A model generated the notes under the pieces. The model was not told the DNA's origin. It saw only the letters and a program-made list of their open reading frames with translations, and made no database searches. Positions 8,792 through 18,249 of a DNA stretch of 64,000 nucleotides are shown piece after piece. The stretch is from assembly GCF_001307155.1 (NCBI RefSeq), contig NZ_CP012830.1, positions 1 through 64,000 of the forward strand. Direction: 5' to 3'. The first letter of the stretch is position 1; each line of letters starts with the position of its first letter. Position numbers and translations under genes: made by a program. Origin of the DNA: Pseudomonas fluorescens. Lineage in GTDB: Bacteria > Pseudomonadota > Gammaproteobacteria > Pseudomonadales > Pseudomonadaceae.

Positions 8792-9892
8792 TTAACGATT
8801 ACCGCGCTCACGCAAATACTCAAGCACCGCAGCCTCCTCCCCCACAAACTCGATTCGGTCGCCTTTCTTCTCGCGCTGGAAGGCGTACATCGGGTCGTAA
8901 TACTCGTTCAGCAAACCTTCGATCCAGCCACGGTGCAAGTCCACTGCACCGCTGCGTGCCTGCTCGGCCAACGCGGCCTCCATCAAATCGAACATGCGCT
9001 GATGACGCTCGCCACCCAGGCGTTTGCTGATGTTGTTGAGGCTTGCCAGCATACGTTCGGAGAACTGTGCAAACCCCTCGTCGCCATATACAGCGACGAA
9101 TTCTGCGCAGAGATTCACCACGTAATCGCGCAGGATCCGCTCGACCCGGTCTTGCAGGCTGTCTTCGAGCCAGACCATCGGAAAACGTTGCATGCCCTGA
9201 TACAGCGGCAGCGGTAAGGCACAACTGCCGACCATACGGCTTTCATCTTCGAGCACGAACTGTTCAATGCCACGGGCACGCTTTTTCAGCACGTCCACCG
9301 CCAGGCGGTTCTCGAAGTCGATGTTGCCGGGCTGACCGGTCGCACGCTTGCCGAAGCTGGAACCGCGATGATTGGCATAGCCTTCAAGGTCCAGACCATT
9401 GCTCAATTGGGTGAGGACATCCGTTTTGCCGGTGCCGGTCATGCCGCCGAGCAACACGAAATCGCACTGTTCGACGGCCTGGTCGACTGTTTCCAACAAG
9501 AAAGTCCGCATCGCCTTGTAGCCGCCACCGACCCGAGGGTAGTCGATGCCGGCCTCGTCCTTGAGCCATTGCTGGACGATCTGCGAACGTAAACCGCCGC
9601 GAAAGCAATACAGGTAACCGTCGGGATTGGCCCGGGCAAAATCAGCCCAGGCCTGAATGCGCGCCGCCTTGATCTCGCCCGAAACCAACTGATGCCCAAG
9701 CACAATGGCGGCCTGCTGACCGTGCTGTTTGTAGCAAGTGCCGACCCGCTGACGCTCGTTGTCCGTCATCAGCGGCAGGTTGATCACCCCAGGGAACGCC
9801 CCCTTGGTGAACTCGACTGGCGCGCGGACATCCATCATCGGCCGGTCGTTGAGGAAGATGTCGCGGTAATCAGTGAAATCGATAAGCATCAA
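8792..9892 (-). CDS. mnmH: tRNA 2-selenouridine synthase
   Basis: 366 aa (also called SelU/YbbB). An N-terminal rhodanese domain ends in the catalytic loop Y-C-F-R-G-G-L-R-S near residue 95, and a P-loop G-G-M-T-G-T-G-K-T begins the C-terminal ATPase-like domain near residue 145. The enzyme replaces the sulfur of 2-thiouridine-34 in tRNAs for Lys, Glu and Gln by selenium using selenophosphate. Its start overlaps the selD stop by 4 bases, so the donor-making and donor-using enzymes are translationally coupled. Confidence 0.93.
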   Translation of the reverse strand: MMLIDFTDYRDIFLNDRPMMDVRAPVEFTKGAFPGVINLPLMTDNERQRVGTCYKQHGQQAAIVLGHQLVSGEIKAARIQAWADFARANPDGYLYCFRGGLRSQIVQQWLKDEAGIDYPRVGGGYKAMRTFLLETVDQAVEQCDFVLLGGMTGTGKTDVLTQLSNGLDLEGYANHRGSSFGKRATGQPGNIDFENRLAVDVLKKRARGIEQFVLEDESRMVGSCALPLPLYQGMQRFPMVWLEDSLQDRVERILRDYVVNLCAEFVAVYGDEGFAQFSERMLASLNNISKRLGGERHQRMFDLMEAALAEQARSGAVDLHRGWIEGLLNEYYDPMYAFQREKKGDRIEFVGEEAAVLEYLRERGNR

Positions 9893-10923
9893 ATCACCTC
9901 TACCGCGTTGCTCTGTCGCTCAACCAGTTCACCGATCGGCGCCAGGTTCAGGCCCAATTCGGCAGCAACGGCAAGAAACTGCTCGTTGCCCTCGGGCGTC
10001 ACGGCAACCAGCAAACCACCGCTGGTCTGCGGATCGCACAGTACGCGCTTGTGCAATTCCTGTATGCGTCCGACCTTGTTGGCGTAGCTGTCGAAATTAC
10101 GCAGGGTACCGCCCGGCACGCAGCCTTGATCGAGGTAGTACTCGACACCCGGCAAACGTGGCACGCGGTCGTAATCAATACGCGCGGTCACGCCGCTGCC
10201 ATCGGCCATCTCCACCAGATGCCCCAGCAACCCGAAACCGGTGACGTCGGTCATGGCGGTCACGCCGTCGAGTTTGCCGAAACGGCTACCGGGTTTGTTC
10301 AGTGTGCACATCCAGTCACGGGCCAGGCCGACGTCGCTGGCGCGCAGCTTGCCCTTCTTCTCGGCGGTGGTGAGGATGCCGATGCCCAGCGGTTTGGTGA
10401 GGTACAGCAAGCAACCGGCGGTGGCCGTGTCGTTGCGCTTCATGTGGCGCTTTTGCACCAGCCCGGTGACCGCCAGGCCGAAGATCGGCTCCGGCGCATC
10501 GATCGAGTGCCCGCCGGCCAATGGGATACCCGCCTCATCGCAGATCGAACGGCCGCCGCGAATCACTTCCCGGGCAATCTCCGGCGCCAGCACGTTGACC
10601 GGCCAGCCAAGGATCGCAATCGCCATCAACGGATCGCCGCCCATCGCGTAGATATCGCTGATGGCATTGGTGGCGGCAATGCGGCCGAAATCGAACGGAT
10701 CATCGACAATCGGCATAAAGAAGTCGGTGGTCGACACCACGCCACGCTCGTCGTCGATGGCATACACCGCCGCATCGTCGCGCGATGCATTACCCACCCA
10801 GAGCTTAGGGTCGAGATTCTGCGCGCCGCTGCCGGCCAGAATCACCTCCAGCACCTGAGGTGAAATCTTGCAGCCACAACCTGCGCCGTGGCTGTATTGG
10901 GTCAGGCGAATCGGCTCGCTCAT
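9889..10923 (-). CDS. selD: selenide, water dikinase (selenophosphate synthetase)
   Basis: 344 aa from ATG 10923; the frame is open to 11019, but the family N-terminus ([18 protein letters not shown]) follows this ATG directly. The active-site residue in G-A-G-C-G-C-K is Cys, not selenocysteine. It makes selenophosphate from selenide and ATP for tRNA selenation (and for selenocysteine if selABC exist elsewhere). Glycine-rich nucleotide loop and G-G-H-S-I-D motif are present. First gene of the two-gene selD-mnmH operon. Confidence 0.95.
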   Translation of the reverse strand: MSEPIRLTQYSHGAGCGCKISPQVLEVILAGSGAQNLDPKLWVGNASRDDAAVYAIDDERGVVSTTDFFMPIVDDPFDFGRIAATNAISDIYAMGGDPLMAIAILGWPVNVLAPEIAREVIRGGRSICDEAGIPLAGGHSIDAPEPIFGLAVTGLVQKRHMKRNDTATAGCLLYLTKPLGIGILTTAEKKGKLRASDVGLARDWMCTLNKPGSRFGKLDGVTAMTDVTGFGLLGHLVEMADGSGVTARIDYDRVPRLPGVEYYLDQGCVPGGTLRNFDSYANKVGRIQELHKRVLCDPQTSGGLLVAVTPEGNEQFLAVAAELGLNLAPIGELVERQSNAVEVI

Positions 10924-11104
10924 GGGGGCACCTCTGGAATTCAAGTTCAACAATTCTAACAGAGCACGGCGCAAGCGCTGGCAGAGCCTGCCCCGCTTTC
11001 GAGCAGACACGCTCGCCAAGGGAGCAAATTGCTAACCAAAACGTCAGCTAATTCACAAAATCTCCCTTTATTTCAATCGTCTGTTCCAAGTTGGTCCGCA
11101 ACAT

Positions 11105-11116
11105 GCAAACGTTTGC
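11105..11116. promoter_or_regulatory. perfect palindrome, likely LacI/PurR-type operator
   Basis: GCAAACGTTTGC is a 12-bp perfect palindrome with the central CG typical of LacI/GalR-family operators and very close to the enterobacterial PurR box. It lies 75 bases upstream of the Tsx-like porin gene, the first gene of a nucleoside uptake pair, which fits purine- or nucleoside-responsive repression. Which regulator binds is unknown. Confidence 0.55.
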
Positions 11117-11190
11117 GTCAGTCACGTGAACGCCCGATCACTACATGAGCGCTCACGTTCGGCCAACCACTGCACGAACAGGGATTTTCA

Positions 11191-12147
11191 ATGCACGCCA
11201 CTTCCAGACGCACCGCGTCCTGCCCCACTGTTGCTGTTTCCTTGCTACTAAGCGCCGTTACGGGACTACTCAGCTGCGCTGCCCTGGCTCAAGAAAAAAC
11301 CGTTGATGAATCCGCCCAAGGCGAGACGCTCAGCGCTGAAGCCAGCCCACCAAAGAAAGGCGCGTACCTGTCGGACTGGTTCAATCAGGATCTGACGCTG
11401 ATCGGCAGCAAGGACATTAGCTTCGGCCCGCAACCGGCCGACGACGTTTACCTGGAATACGAGTACTTCGGGCGCAAAGGGCCATTCGAACTGTATGGCT
11501 ATATTGACGCCCCGAAGATCCTCGGCATCGGCAACAGCCACGACAAAGGTGCCTGGGACCACGGTTCGCCGTTGTTCATGGAGCACGAGCCACGTATTTC
11601 CATCGACTACCTGGCCGGTCGCAGCCTGGCGGTCGGGCCGTTCAAGGAATGGTATGTCGCGTTCGACTGGATCTACGACCACGGCAGCAGCACCGCCAAT
11701 CGCGCCAACACGCTTTACAGCGGCCTGGGCACCGACATCGACACCCATTCGCGGGTCAACCTGTCGGCCAACTTCTATGGGCGCTATCAGTGGGAAAACT
11801 ACGGCGCCAGCAACGAGTACTCGTGGGACGGGTATCGTGCCCAGTTGAAGTACATCGTGCCCATCGACCGCTTCAGCAATGGCGCGTCACTGACTTACAT
11901 TGGCTTCACCAACTTCGACTTTGGTTCGGACCTGCATAAAGACAATCCGGCACGCACGGCCAACGCCACCGTGGCCACCAACGTATTGCTCTATTCATTC
12001 ACGCACCTGCGCTTCACCCTGGTCGGGCGTTATTTCCATAACGGCGGTAACTGGGAGGATGGCAGCGAGTTGAATTTCGGTGAAGGCAACTTCCGCGCTC
12101 GTTCCGATGGTTGGGGTTACTACGCAGGTGTCGGGTATCAGTTTTGA
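11191..12147 (+). CDS. Tsx-like nucleoside channel, outer membrane
   Basis: 318 aa with a signal peptide ending near A-A-L-A-Q (residue 34). The mature protein has alternating beta-strand patterns rich in Tyr, Trp and Phe and ends in Y-A-G-V-G-Y-Q-F, the terminal-Phe signature of outer-membrane barrels. Blocks such as W-F-N-Q-D-L-T-L-I-G, D-D-V-Y-L-E-Y-E and F-D-W-I-Y-D match the Tsx/OmpK family. It should let nucleosides cross the outer membrane. The purine nucleoside permease gene follows 42 bases downstream, and the palindrome at 11105 lies in its promoter region. Confidence 0.82.
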   Translation: MHATSRRTASCPTVAVSLLLSAVTGLLSCAALAQEKTVDESAQGETLSAEASPPKKGAYLSDWFNQDLTLIGSKDISFGPQPADDVYLEYEYFGRKGPFELYGYIDAPKILGIGNSHDKGAWDHGSPLFMEHEPRISIDYLAGRSLAVGPFKEWYVAFDWIYDHGSSTANRANTLYSGLGTDIDTHSRVNLSANFYGRYQWENYGASNEYSWDGYRAQLKYIVPIDRFSNGASLTYIGFTNFDFGSDLHKDNPARTANATVATNVLLYSFTHLRFTLVGRYFHNGGNWEDGSELNFGEGNFRARSDGWGYYAGVGYQF

Positions 12148-12189
12148 GTGACAAGCTGCTTCGCTATCAACATCTACCAAGGAGGTTCC

Positions 12190-13224
12190 ATGCACACCGT
12201 CACACGCCTTTCTCTGTCCGCCAGCCTGGCCTGCAGCGCCCTGCTCTCTTCCAGTGTCTGGGCAGCCGAGGCCCCGATCACGCCGAAAGTCATGCTGATC
12301 AGCATGTTCGCCCCGGAAGCGCAAACCTGGATTGATCGCCTGGAGCTCAAGCAGGAGATCCGCGTGCCGGGGCTTTCTGCCGAGTATCCGAGCATTCGCT
12401 GCAATACGCAGCAGGTGTGTCTGATGGTCACCGGTATGGGTCAGACCAACGCCGCGGCATCCACGCTGGCATTGGCCCTGTCACCGAAATTCGACCTGCG
12501 CAAAAGCTATTTCCTGATTGCCGGAATCGCCGGCATCAACCCGCACCACGGCACTATCGGCACCGCCGCGTGGGCGCATTATCTGGTGGAGTTCGGCACG
12601 CAATGGGAACTGGATTCGCGGGACGCTCCCAAAGAGTGGCCGACCGGTTACATCGGCATCAACACCAAAGGTCCGAACGAAAAACCTCCGCTGGACTACA
12701 AGACCGAAGTCTTCGAACTCAACCCGAAGCTGCAAGCCAAAGCCTTCGCCCTGAGCGCGAAAGTTGTTCTGAGCGAAAGCCAGGAGTCCGCCGCGTGGCG
12801 GGTGAAATACCCCTACGCGCCGGCCAATCAACCACCGGTGGTCACTCAATGCGACACGCTGGCCGGCAATACCTGGTTTTCCGGAACACGCCTGAGCGAA
12901 CGTGCCGAAGTCTGGACCCGTTTGCTGACGGACAACAAAGGCGTTTACTGCACGACTCAGCAGGAAGACAACTCGACGTATGAGGCGCTGTTGCGTGCCA
13001 GCCGTGAAGGCCTGGTGGATATCCAGCGCCTGGCGGTGGTGCGCGCTGGCTCCGACTTCGACCGTCCGTATCCGGGTTACAGCGAAGTCGACAACCTGCT
13101 CAAGTACGCCGATCAGGGTGGTTTTGTGCCGGCCCTGGAAAACCTCTTCCGCACCGGCAACCCGCTGGTGCAGGAGATTCTGAAGAACTGGTCGGCGTGG
13201 GAGAAGGGTGTGCCTGAGGCATAA
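12190..13224 (+). CDS. purine nucleoside permease (NUP family)
   Basis: 344 aa from ATG 12190, preceded by the strong ribosome-binding site AAGGAGGTT; the frame extends to 12148 but that start lacks one. A signal peptide (to about A-A-E) exports it. Conserved blocks K-V-M-L-I-S-M-F-A-P-E-A, M-V-T-G-M-G-Q-T-N-A-A and I-A-G-I-A-G-I-N-P-H-H-G identify the NUP family, described first as fungal nucleoside transporters but built like nucleoside phosphorylases rather than membrane carriers. A periplasmic nucleoside-binding or phosphorylase-like role is therefore plausible. Encoded directly after the Tsx-like porin. Confidence 0.82.
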   Translation: MHTVTRLSLSASLACSALLSSSVWAAEAPITPKVMLISMFAPEAQTWIDRLELKQEIRVPGLSAEYPSIRCNTQQVCLMVTGMGQTNAAASTLALALSPKFDLRKSYFLIAGIAGINPHHGTIGTAAWAHYLVEFGTQWELDSRDAPKEWPTGYIGINTKGPNEKPPLDYKTEVFELNPKLQAKAFALSAKVVLSESQESAAWRVKYPYAPANQPPVVTQCDTLAGNTWFSGTRLSERAEVWTRLLTDNKGVYCTTQQEDNSTYEALLRASREGLVDIQRLAVVRAGSDFDRPYPGYSEVDNLLKYADQGGFVPALENLFRTGNPLVQEILKNWSAWEKGVPEA

Positions 13225-13228
13225 CCTG

Positions 13229-13356
13229 TGGCGAGGGAGCTTGCTCCCGCTCGACTGCGAAGCAGTCGTAATGCAGACGACGCGTTCCGACATTTGGAAC
13301 GCGACTATCGTTACTAGGCCGGCTGCGCCGTCCAGCGGGAGCAAGCTCCCTCGCCA
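13229..13356. repeat. paired REP element (BIME-like)
   Basis: Two 23-bp arms (13229-13251 and 13334-13356) are perfect reverse complements, and each arm is itself nearly palindromic around GGGAGCTTGCTCCC. The 82-base spacer has no gene. This is the bacterial interspersed mosaic arrangement frequent in P. fluorescens genomes; it sits between the convergent NUP and quinone-reductase genes. A single related copy is at 58124-58145. Confidence 0.85.
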
Positions 13357-13398
13357 CCGTCATCACCCGTCGATGGAACACCTCGAACCCGACAGCCA

Positions 13399-14355
13399 TC
13401 ACGGCAACAAAATCACCTTGTCGCCACCGCCCTGATTCACCTCGGCATAACGCTCAAGCCCCTCGGCCAGTGGCGACTCCAGCAGCCCATCCGGCAACGG
13501 CAACAACCCGTCATCGAAGAACCGGCCAAACTGCTCAAGCATCGCCGCGCAGGCTTCAACGCCGTACAGCAACGAGTTGATCCCGACCACCGAACCACCC
13601 CGGCGATACAGCGCCAGCGCGGGCAGTTGCACCTGCCCGTCGACTGGTGCGGCGATGATTGCGATGCGGCCGAAGGTGGCCAACGCCGCTACCGACGCCG
13701 GCAGCCAAAAACCGGTGGTATCGAAAATCACGTCGGCACCACCGGTGAAAATCGCATTGACCTGAGCGCCCAGCGCTTCCGGTGTTTCCAGTTGAATCGT
13801 GTTAAAGCCCTGGGCCTGCAAGGCCTTGACCTGCTCGGGACGTCGCGCTGCCGCCAACACCTCGGCACCACGAATTTTTCCCAGCGCCAGCGCCGCACTA
13901 CCCACCGCGCCACCACCGATCACCAGTAAACGGGTTTGCGCGGTCACCAGGCTGCGCTCCAGCGCGTCCCACGCCGTGGTGTAGGGCACGCCAAGGCTAG
14001 CAGCCTGGGCAAAACTCAAATGCGTTGGCTTGAGGGCGACGCCCTTGGCCGGTAGCTTCACGTATTGCGCATGGGAGCCATCGGCGAAAAAACCCAACTC
14101 GCGGCCCGTGCCCCAGACTTCCTGACCGATCAGCGCCTGCGGGCCTTCAATCACCACGCCGGCGAAGTCGCGGCCGGGAATCCGTGGCAGCGTGGTGTAG
14201 GGAAAACGTCCAAGCACGTTCTTCACATCGCTGGGATTCAGGCCCGCAGCCTTGATCTGCACCAATACCTCGTTGGCACCCGGAACCGGGGTGGGTACCT
14301 CAACGTAACGCAGGGCCGCCAGATCACCGGTTTTATCGAATTGCAGTGCTTTCAT
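13399..14355 (-). CDS. zinc-independent alcohol dehydrogenase / quinone oxidoreductase (MDR family)
   Basis: 318 aa from ATG 14355 (M-K-A-L-Q-F, the usual start in this family; an in-frame ATG at 14367 also exists). N-terminal GroES-like domain with A-A-G-L-N-P-S-D-V-K and P-G-R-D-F-A-G-V-V, no cysteine cluster for structural zinc, then a Rossmann motif V-I-G-G-G-A-V-G-S-A-A near residue 150. Such enzymes reduce quinones or alkenals with NADPH. Together with the XapX gene upstream (30 bases) it probably forms an operon, divergent neighbours being absent. Confidence 0.85.
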   Translation of the reverse strand: MKALQFDKTGDLAALRYVEVPTPVPGANEVLVQIKAAGLNPSDVKNVLGRFPYTTLPRIPGRDFAGVVIEGPQALIGQEVWGTGRELGFFADGSHAQYVKLPAKGVALKPTHLSFAQAASLGVPYTTAWDALERSLVTAQTRLLVIGGGAVGSAALALGKIRGAEVLAAARRPEQVKALQAQGFNTIQLETPEALGAQVNAIFTGGADVIFDTTGFWLPASVAALATFGRIAIIAAPVDGQVQLPALALYRRGGSVVGINSLLYGVEACAAMLEQFGRFFDDGLLPLPDGLLESPLAEGLERYAEVNQGGGDKVILLP

Positions 14356-14385
14356 GGGAATGTCCATCTGACAAATGAAGGGATT

Positions 14386-14559
14386 TCAGGAGATCCAGCC
14401 AGCGACCAGCTGCCGCCCCATCGGCCACAGCTGTTCACCGGCCAACATGCCCAGCAACCCCACCAATGCAATGGCCGGTGGCGCGGGCGAACGAAAATCC
14501 AGCGCGCCGTAGAGCAGGCCGACGCCAAGACCAATAGCCACTGAAATGAGGTAGTTCAT
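14386..14559 (-). CDS. XapX-domain small membrane protein
   Basis: 57 aa, ATG 14559 to TGA 14386. Sequence starts M-N-Y-L-I-S-V-A-I-G-L-G-V-G-L-L-Y-G-A and continues with R-S-P-A-P-P-A-I-A-L-V-G-L-L-G-M-L-A-G-E-Q: two hydrophobic helices joined by the Pro-rich R-S-P-A-P-P loop, the hallmark of the XapX family (function unknown, often beside DUF1427 or redox genes). It lies just upstream of the quinone-reductase gene and downstream of the AraC regulator on the same strand. Confidence 0.8.
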   Translation of the reverse strand: MNYLISVAIGLGVGLLYGALDFRSPAPPAIALVGLLGMLAGEQLWPMGRQLVAGWIS

Positions 14560-14652
14560 GCTGAGCTCCGTGTAATCGGGGATACACAGAGTCTAGAGAA
14601 TGGTCGCCAAAGCGATCGGCCAAGTACTTCAGGATTTCGGCCAAATGCCCTG

Positions 14653-15441
14653 CTACGGTGCTGAGCTGAAATCGCCTTCGCGGGCGAACTGCGAGGGTGG
14701 AACGCCCAGCTCGCGGCGAAACATGTCGCTGAAGCTGCTCGGCGAATAGCCCAGTTCACGGGCGATTGTGCTGACCGGCACGCCCTGGATCAGCTCGGCG
14801 ACTGCAATCGCCAATTGCACCTGTCGCCGCCATTCGGCAAAGCCCATGCCCAGCCCATCCTTGAACAACCGCGCCAGGGTGCGCACGCTGGCGCCGGCAT
14901 TTTCGGCATGCTGCTCGAAGGGGATATCCAGTGACGGTGCGGCCATGACTGCCTGACAGAGATTGATCAGCCGCCGCTCGGCGTTGTCCGGCATGGGAAT
15001 CTTCAACAGAGAGCGTTTCGCCCGTTTCAGCTCCAGCAACGCCAGCCCCACCAGCGCCTCATAATAGTCCGTCGGCCCACTGTCGCCCTGCTCGACCAAC
15101 CCGAGAATCAACTCGCGCAGCAAACCGCCGACCTCGATCACCTGAACGCTGCTATCCAACGTCGCAGCCAACGCTGGGCGCAGGTAGATATTGCGCATTT
15201 GCAGGTCCGAGACCACCCGAATCCCGTGCACCACCCCCGGTGGCAACCAGACCGCCCGTTGCGGCGGCACGACCAATGCTTCGTCGGGTGTCTCGACCCA
15301 CATCACCCCGCTCATCGCATACAGCAACTGGCCCCAGACATGTTCGTGCGGCTCGATGTACAGGCCGCGCGGATAAGTGCGCGCCAATGGCTGCACCGGC
15401 ACATCGGTGTCGCTGAGATCAGGCGGAGCGGCAAGGGCCAT
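14653..15441 (-). CDS. AraC-family transcriptional regulator with cupin sensor domain
   Basis: 262 aa from ATG 15441; the frame is open up to 15531 but the upstream part looks unrelated. The N-terminal cupin half shows P-H-E-H-V-W-G-Q-L-L-Y-A and P-P-Q-R-A-V-W-L-P-P-G-V-V-H, the C-terminal half two helix-turn-helix motifs (S-V-R-T-L-A-R-L-F-K and T-I-A-R-E-L-G-Y-S-P-S-S-F-S-D-M-F-R-R). It resembles the NimR/YdfF type. It may control the XapX-quinone reductase genes that follow it on the same strand; this is inferred from position only. Confidence 0.87.
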   Translation of the reverse strand: MALAAPPDLSDTDVPVQPLARTYPRGLYIEPHEHVWGQLLYAMSGVMWVETPDEALVVPPQRAVWLPPGVVHGIRVVSDLQMRNIYLRPALAATLDSSVQVIEVGGLLRELILGLVEQGDSGPTDYYEALVGLALLELKRAKRSLLKIPMPDNAERRLINLCQAVMAAPSLDIPFEQHAENAGASVRTLARLFKDGLGMGFAEWRRQVQLAIAVAELIQGVPVSTIARELGYSPSSFSDMFRRELGVPPSQFAREGDFSSAP

Positions 15442-15557
15442 GGGCAAGAATCGTGATGTGAGGGAGAAAGTCCCATGGTAACGAGGCGCCATGACTGCCG
15501 CCAGTTGACACCCGCTCAACGTGGAGCACATACGGCTCCACGTTCAGGCAGATGTTT

Positions 15558-15725
15558 TCAGCCGTGAGCCCCCTTGGCGCATTGGCAGCCCGCCGAGGTG
15601 CAGGCTTCGCCATGCTCGTGATGCTTGGCGCAACCCTCGCAGCAATAGTGTTTACCGTGGCGGACGATAGAGTGCTCACCCAGTTTACAGTTGCAGTTGG
15701 GGCAGGCGCAGGTCGTTGCTTTCAT
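15558..15725 (-). CDS. bacterial metallothionein
   Basis: 55 aa, ATG 15725 to TGA 15558. Ten cysteines occur as C-A-C-P-N-C-N-C (residues 6-13), C-C-E-G-C (28-32) and C-T-S-A-G-C-Q-C (42-49), with several histidines between (H-H-E-H). This is the zinc-ribbon-like BmtA/SmtA metallothionein fold that buffers zinc, cadmium or copper in the cytosol. Encoded alone; the gene upstream (15963) is divergent and AraC downstream is 115 bases away. Confidence 0.9.
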   Translation of the reverse strand: MKATTCACPNCNCKLGEHSIVRHGKHYCCEGCAKHHEHGEACTSAGCQCAKGAHG

Positions 15726-15962
15726 CTAACTGACTCCATGTGTGTGGTGGTCCAGAGGCGGCACCAATGCCGCACCTGAAGCAATGACCGCACATTGAAA
15801 ACCGGTTCCGATGACGTGACAGGCGGCCTTCGCTCATCTCTTAGGGTAGTCGATGCACTCGCAACCATGACCTGCGATTGCAATCTGCGTACCCAAGCCG
15901 GAAATGGCATGACGAAGCCGGGTATGCTGTGACAACAATGACAATTGACCAAGGACTTGGCC

Positions 15963-16775
15963 GTGCTGCTTTTGAAACTGTCGCTAATCCCCGGATTTCT
16001 CTTACTGATATCCCTCGCCGGCAAACGCTGGGGACCGAGCGTAGCCGGTTGGCTGTCGGGATTGCCGGTGGTGGTGGGGCCAATTCTGTTTTTTCTGGCC
16101 GTCGAACAGGGCCCGGTCTTTGTGACGCAAGCAGCCACCGCGGCGTTGTCAGCGATGTTTGCGATGATTGCGTTCTGCGTGGTTTACGCCCAGGCGGCGC
16201 AAAAATTCAACTGGCCTGCAGCGTTGTCGATCGCCCTGCTGAGCTGGGCCACGGCGGCCGTAGTGTTGTCGCTGATTCCAGCGTCGCTGGTGTTTTCGAC
16301 CCTCGCGGCGATCACTGCGTTGCTCGCAGCACCTTATCTGTTCCCGCATGTTCAGCCCTTGGTTTCAGGCCCTGCGCCGAAATCCGACAAACTCTTGCTG
16401 CGCATGCTGGCCGGGGCGCTGTTGACCCTGGCGGTGACCTTGCTCGCCAGCACCGTCGGCGAACGCTGGAGTGGCTTGCTCGCGGTGTTCCCGGTACTCG
16501 GCAGTGTCATGGCGGTGTTCTCTCAACAAACCCGGGGGCCCGCATTCACCGCCGCGTTACTGCGGGCCACGGCCACCGGCATGTATTCGTTCGCGGCGTT
16601 CTGCCTGACGCTGGCTTTGGCACTGCCTCGTTGGGGGTGGAGCGCATTCGTCCTCGGCGTGGCAGTGTCCCTTGGCATGTTGCTGATCACCAAGCGGCTG
16701 GCCGCACCATCGCATGGTAATGCCCGGCAAATGCCTGAAGTGACGATCGAGCCAAGCGACCCGCAGCCACGGTAG
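15963..16775 (+). CDS. polytopic membrane protein of unknown function
   Basis: 270 aa from GTG 15963, which has AAGGA eight bases upstream; TTG 15945 in the same frame would add six residues. Eight or nine hydrophobic segments fill the whole length, with short charged loops (G-K-R-W-G-P-S after the first, P-K-S-D-K in the middle, E-R-W-S-G after the sixth). The first and second halves look related (G-K-R-W-G-x-x-x-A-G-W-L-S-G-L-P-V-V and G-E-R-W-S-G-L-L-A-V-F-P-V), suggesting internal duplication. I do not recognise a characterised family. Confidence 0.7.
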   Translation: MLLLKLSLIPGFLLLISLAGKRWGPSVAGWLSGLPVVVGPILFFLAVEQGPVFVTQAATAALSAMFAMIAFCVVYAQAAQKFNWPAALSIALLSWATAAVVLSLIPASLVFSTLAAITALLAAPYLFPHVQPLVSGPAPKSDKLLLRMLAGALLTLAVTLLASTVGERWSGLLAVFPVLGSVMAVFSQQTRGPAFTAALLRATATGMYSFAAFCLTLALALPRWGWSAFVLGVAVSLGMLLITKRLAAPSHGNARQMPEVTIEPSDPQPR

Positions 16776-16941
16776 CCAGCGAACGCCCAGCCGATTGTGC
16801 CGAGTAAGGATCCGAACCCACGCCGTGCGCGTCAAATGACCTCACGTCGCCTCTGGCACCTTGATTCAAGATCGCGCTGGAGTGATCAAGGTTGGCCGTG
16901 GGATGATCGCCGCCACTACGCGATTACCCCGGAGAGTTTGC

Positions 16942-17520
16942 ATGTCGTTGAGTAAAAAAGCCGTTGTCCTGTTGCTGACAGCGGTCACCAGCTTCGCTGC
17001 CGTGAGCGTTTACGCTGCCAAGCAACCGGCCGCGAAAACCGCCCCCGCGCAAAAGATCTCGGCGCTGGGCGGAAAATTCGCCTTCGCACTGCCCCAGGGC
17101 TTCATCGCCAACCCACTGCCCGGTGGCGACGCCGCCAAGGGCACCGCTGGTGCAACGGGCACCATGTACACCAATCAGGCGAGCAAAACCGTCCTGATCA
17201 TTGCTGAAAACACCTTGCCCAATGGCCTGAACGTCAAAGACAACGACACTGTGTTTCTCGACGAATCAGTGTCCGGTTTTGCCACTCAGCAACGCGATGC
17301 CTTGCCTGACTTCAACAAGCAAAGCGAGAAAAGCCTGACCATCAAAGGCCTGGGCCTGCGCCAGATCGACAGCACCGCCACCCAGGGCGGCGGTCTGACG
17401 CTCGACACCAGCCTGTTGGCCGGCTCCGGTACGCGCATGATGCTGATCCAGATCATCTCCCGCGCCGACGACAAGGCTGGGCATGCGGCATTGGTCAAAC
17501 AGATCCTTGGTGATAAATAA
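16942..17520 (+). CDS. exported DcrB-like protein of unknown function
   Basis: 192 aa from ATG 16942, preceded by GGAGAG. A clean signal peptide (K-K-A-V-V-L-L-L-T-A-V ending A-V-S-V-Y-A-A) sends it to the periplasm; there is no lipobox Cys. The mature part resembles DcrB/DUF1795-type domains (F-A-L-P-Q-G-F ... repeated beta strands ending in I-I-S-R-A-D-D-K-A-G-H), but the match is from memory and weak. Stands alone between the membrane protein and the convergent esterase. Confidence 0.6.
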   Translation: MSLSKKAVVLLLTAVTSFAAVSVYAAKQPAAKTAPAQKISALGGKFAFALPQGFIANPLPGGDAAKGTAGATGTMYTNQASKTVLIIAENTLPNGLNVKDNDTVFLDESVSGFATQQRDALPDFNKQSEKSLTIKGLGLRQIDSTATQGGGLTLDTSLLAGSGTRMMLIQIISRADDKAGHAALVKQILGDK

Positions 17521-17529
17521 GCCTTCAGG

Positions 17530-18240
17530 CTACTGATTGATCCGCAGCAACCAGGCATTCAGATCCTGCATTTCGGCCGCACTGATGGTATGGCCGACGC
17601 CTGGATAGGCATGAAACTCAGGCGTGAGCGCAATGCCCTGCAACAGGCTGTTGGCCTCGCTGCCATCGCTGTAGGGCAGTTTCAGGTCGGCCGTCCCGTG
17701 ACCGATGAAAATCGCCAACGGCTCAAGCGCCTTGTCGGCCTTGAGCTGCGACCTTAACACTGGCAAAACCTTACCGCTCAACGCCGCAATCCCGCGTACC
17801 GTCTCGGGATGACGCAAGGCAACTTCATACGACATGATCGCGCCCTGGCTGAACCCCACCAGAAACACCTTGTCGGCCTCCGTGTGATACTTCTTCGCCG
17901 CCTGCGCCACGAAATCGACAATCAGCGCGCTGCTGCTATTCAGGTCATCGGTATCGCCGTCATAGGCACCTTCACCCTTCTTGCGAAACCACTGATAACT
18001 GTCCGCCTCCACCGCCTGCGGCGCCCGCACCGACAGATATGTGTACTGCACCGGCAACTCGTCCTTGATGTCGAACAGGTCCTCTTCGTTACTGCCCGAA
18101 CCGTGGAGAAAAATCACCAACGGCTGATTGCGTGAATCAGGATTGGACTGCTCAAGGTACGGCAACGGCAAATCATCGTTGAGCGCCGCATGGGCAACGG
18201 AAGACACCATCAACATCAACACAGCAAAAAAACGGAACAT
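17530..18240 (-). CDS. exported alpha/beta-hydrolase, carboxylesterase type
   Basis: 236 aa with a signal peptide (ending A-H-A-A at residue 19). Oxyanion region V-I-F-L-H-G-S-G-S-N-E-E, nucleophile elbow V-G-F-S-Q-G-A-I-M-S (Ser near residue 121), and the other triad members in G-H-G-T-A-D and P-G-V-G-H-T-I give a complete Ser-Asp-His set. It looks like the phospholipase/carboxylesterase (YpfH) branch; the substrate is unknown. The stop is 10 bases from that of the convergent DcrB-like gene. Confidence 0.85.
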   Translation of the reverse strand: MFRFFAVLMLMVSSVAHAALNDDLPLPYLEQSNPDSRNQPLVIFLHGSGSNEEDLFDIKDELPVQYTYLSVRAPQAVEADSYQWFRKKGEGAYDGDTDDLNSSSALIVDFVAQAAKKYHTEADKVFLVGFSQGAIMSYEVALRHPETVRGIAALSGKVLPVLRSQLKADKALEPLAIFIGHGTADLKLPYSDGSEANSLLQGIALTPEFHAYPGVGHTISAAEMQDLNAWLLRINQ

Positions 18241-18249
18241 GGACCTTCC

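Noticed and set aside
9889..10923. Selenocysteine-containing SelD
   Set aside because: The active-site codon is an ordinary Cys codon and no in-frame UGA is present.
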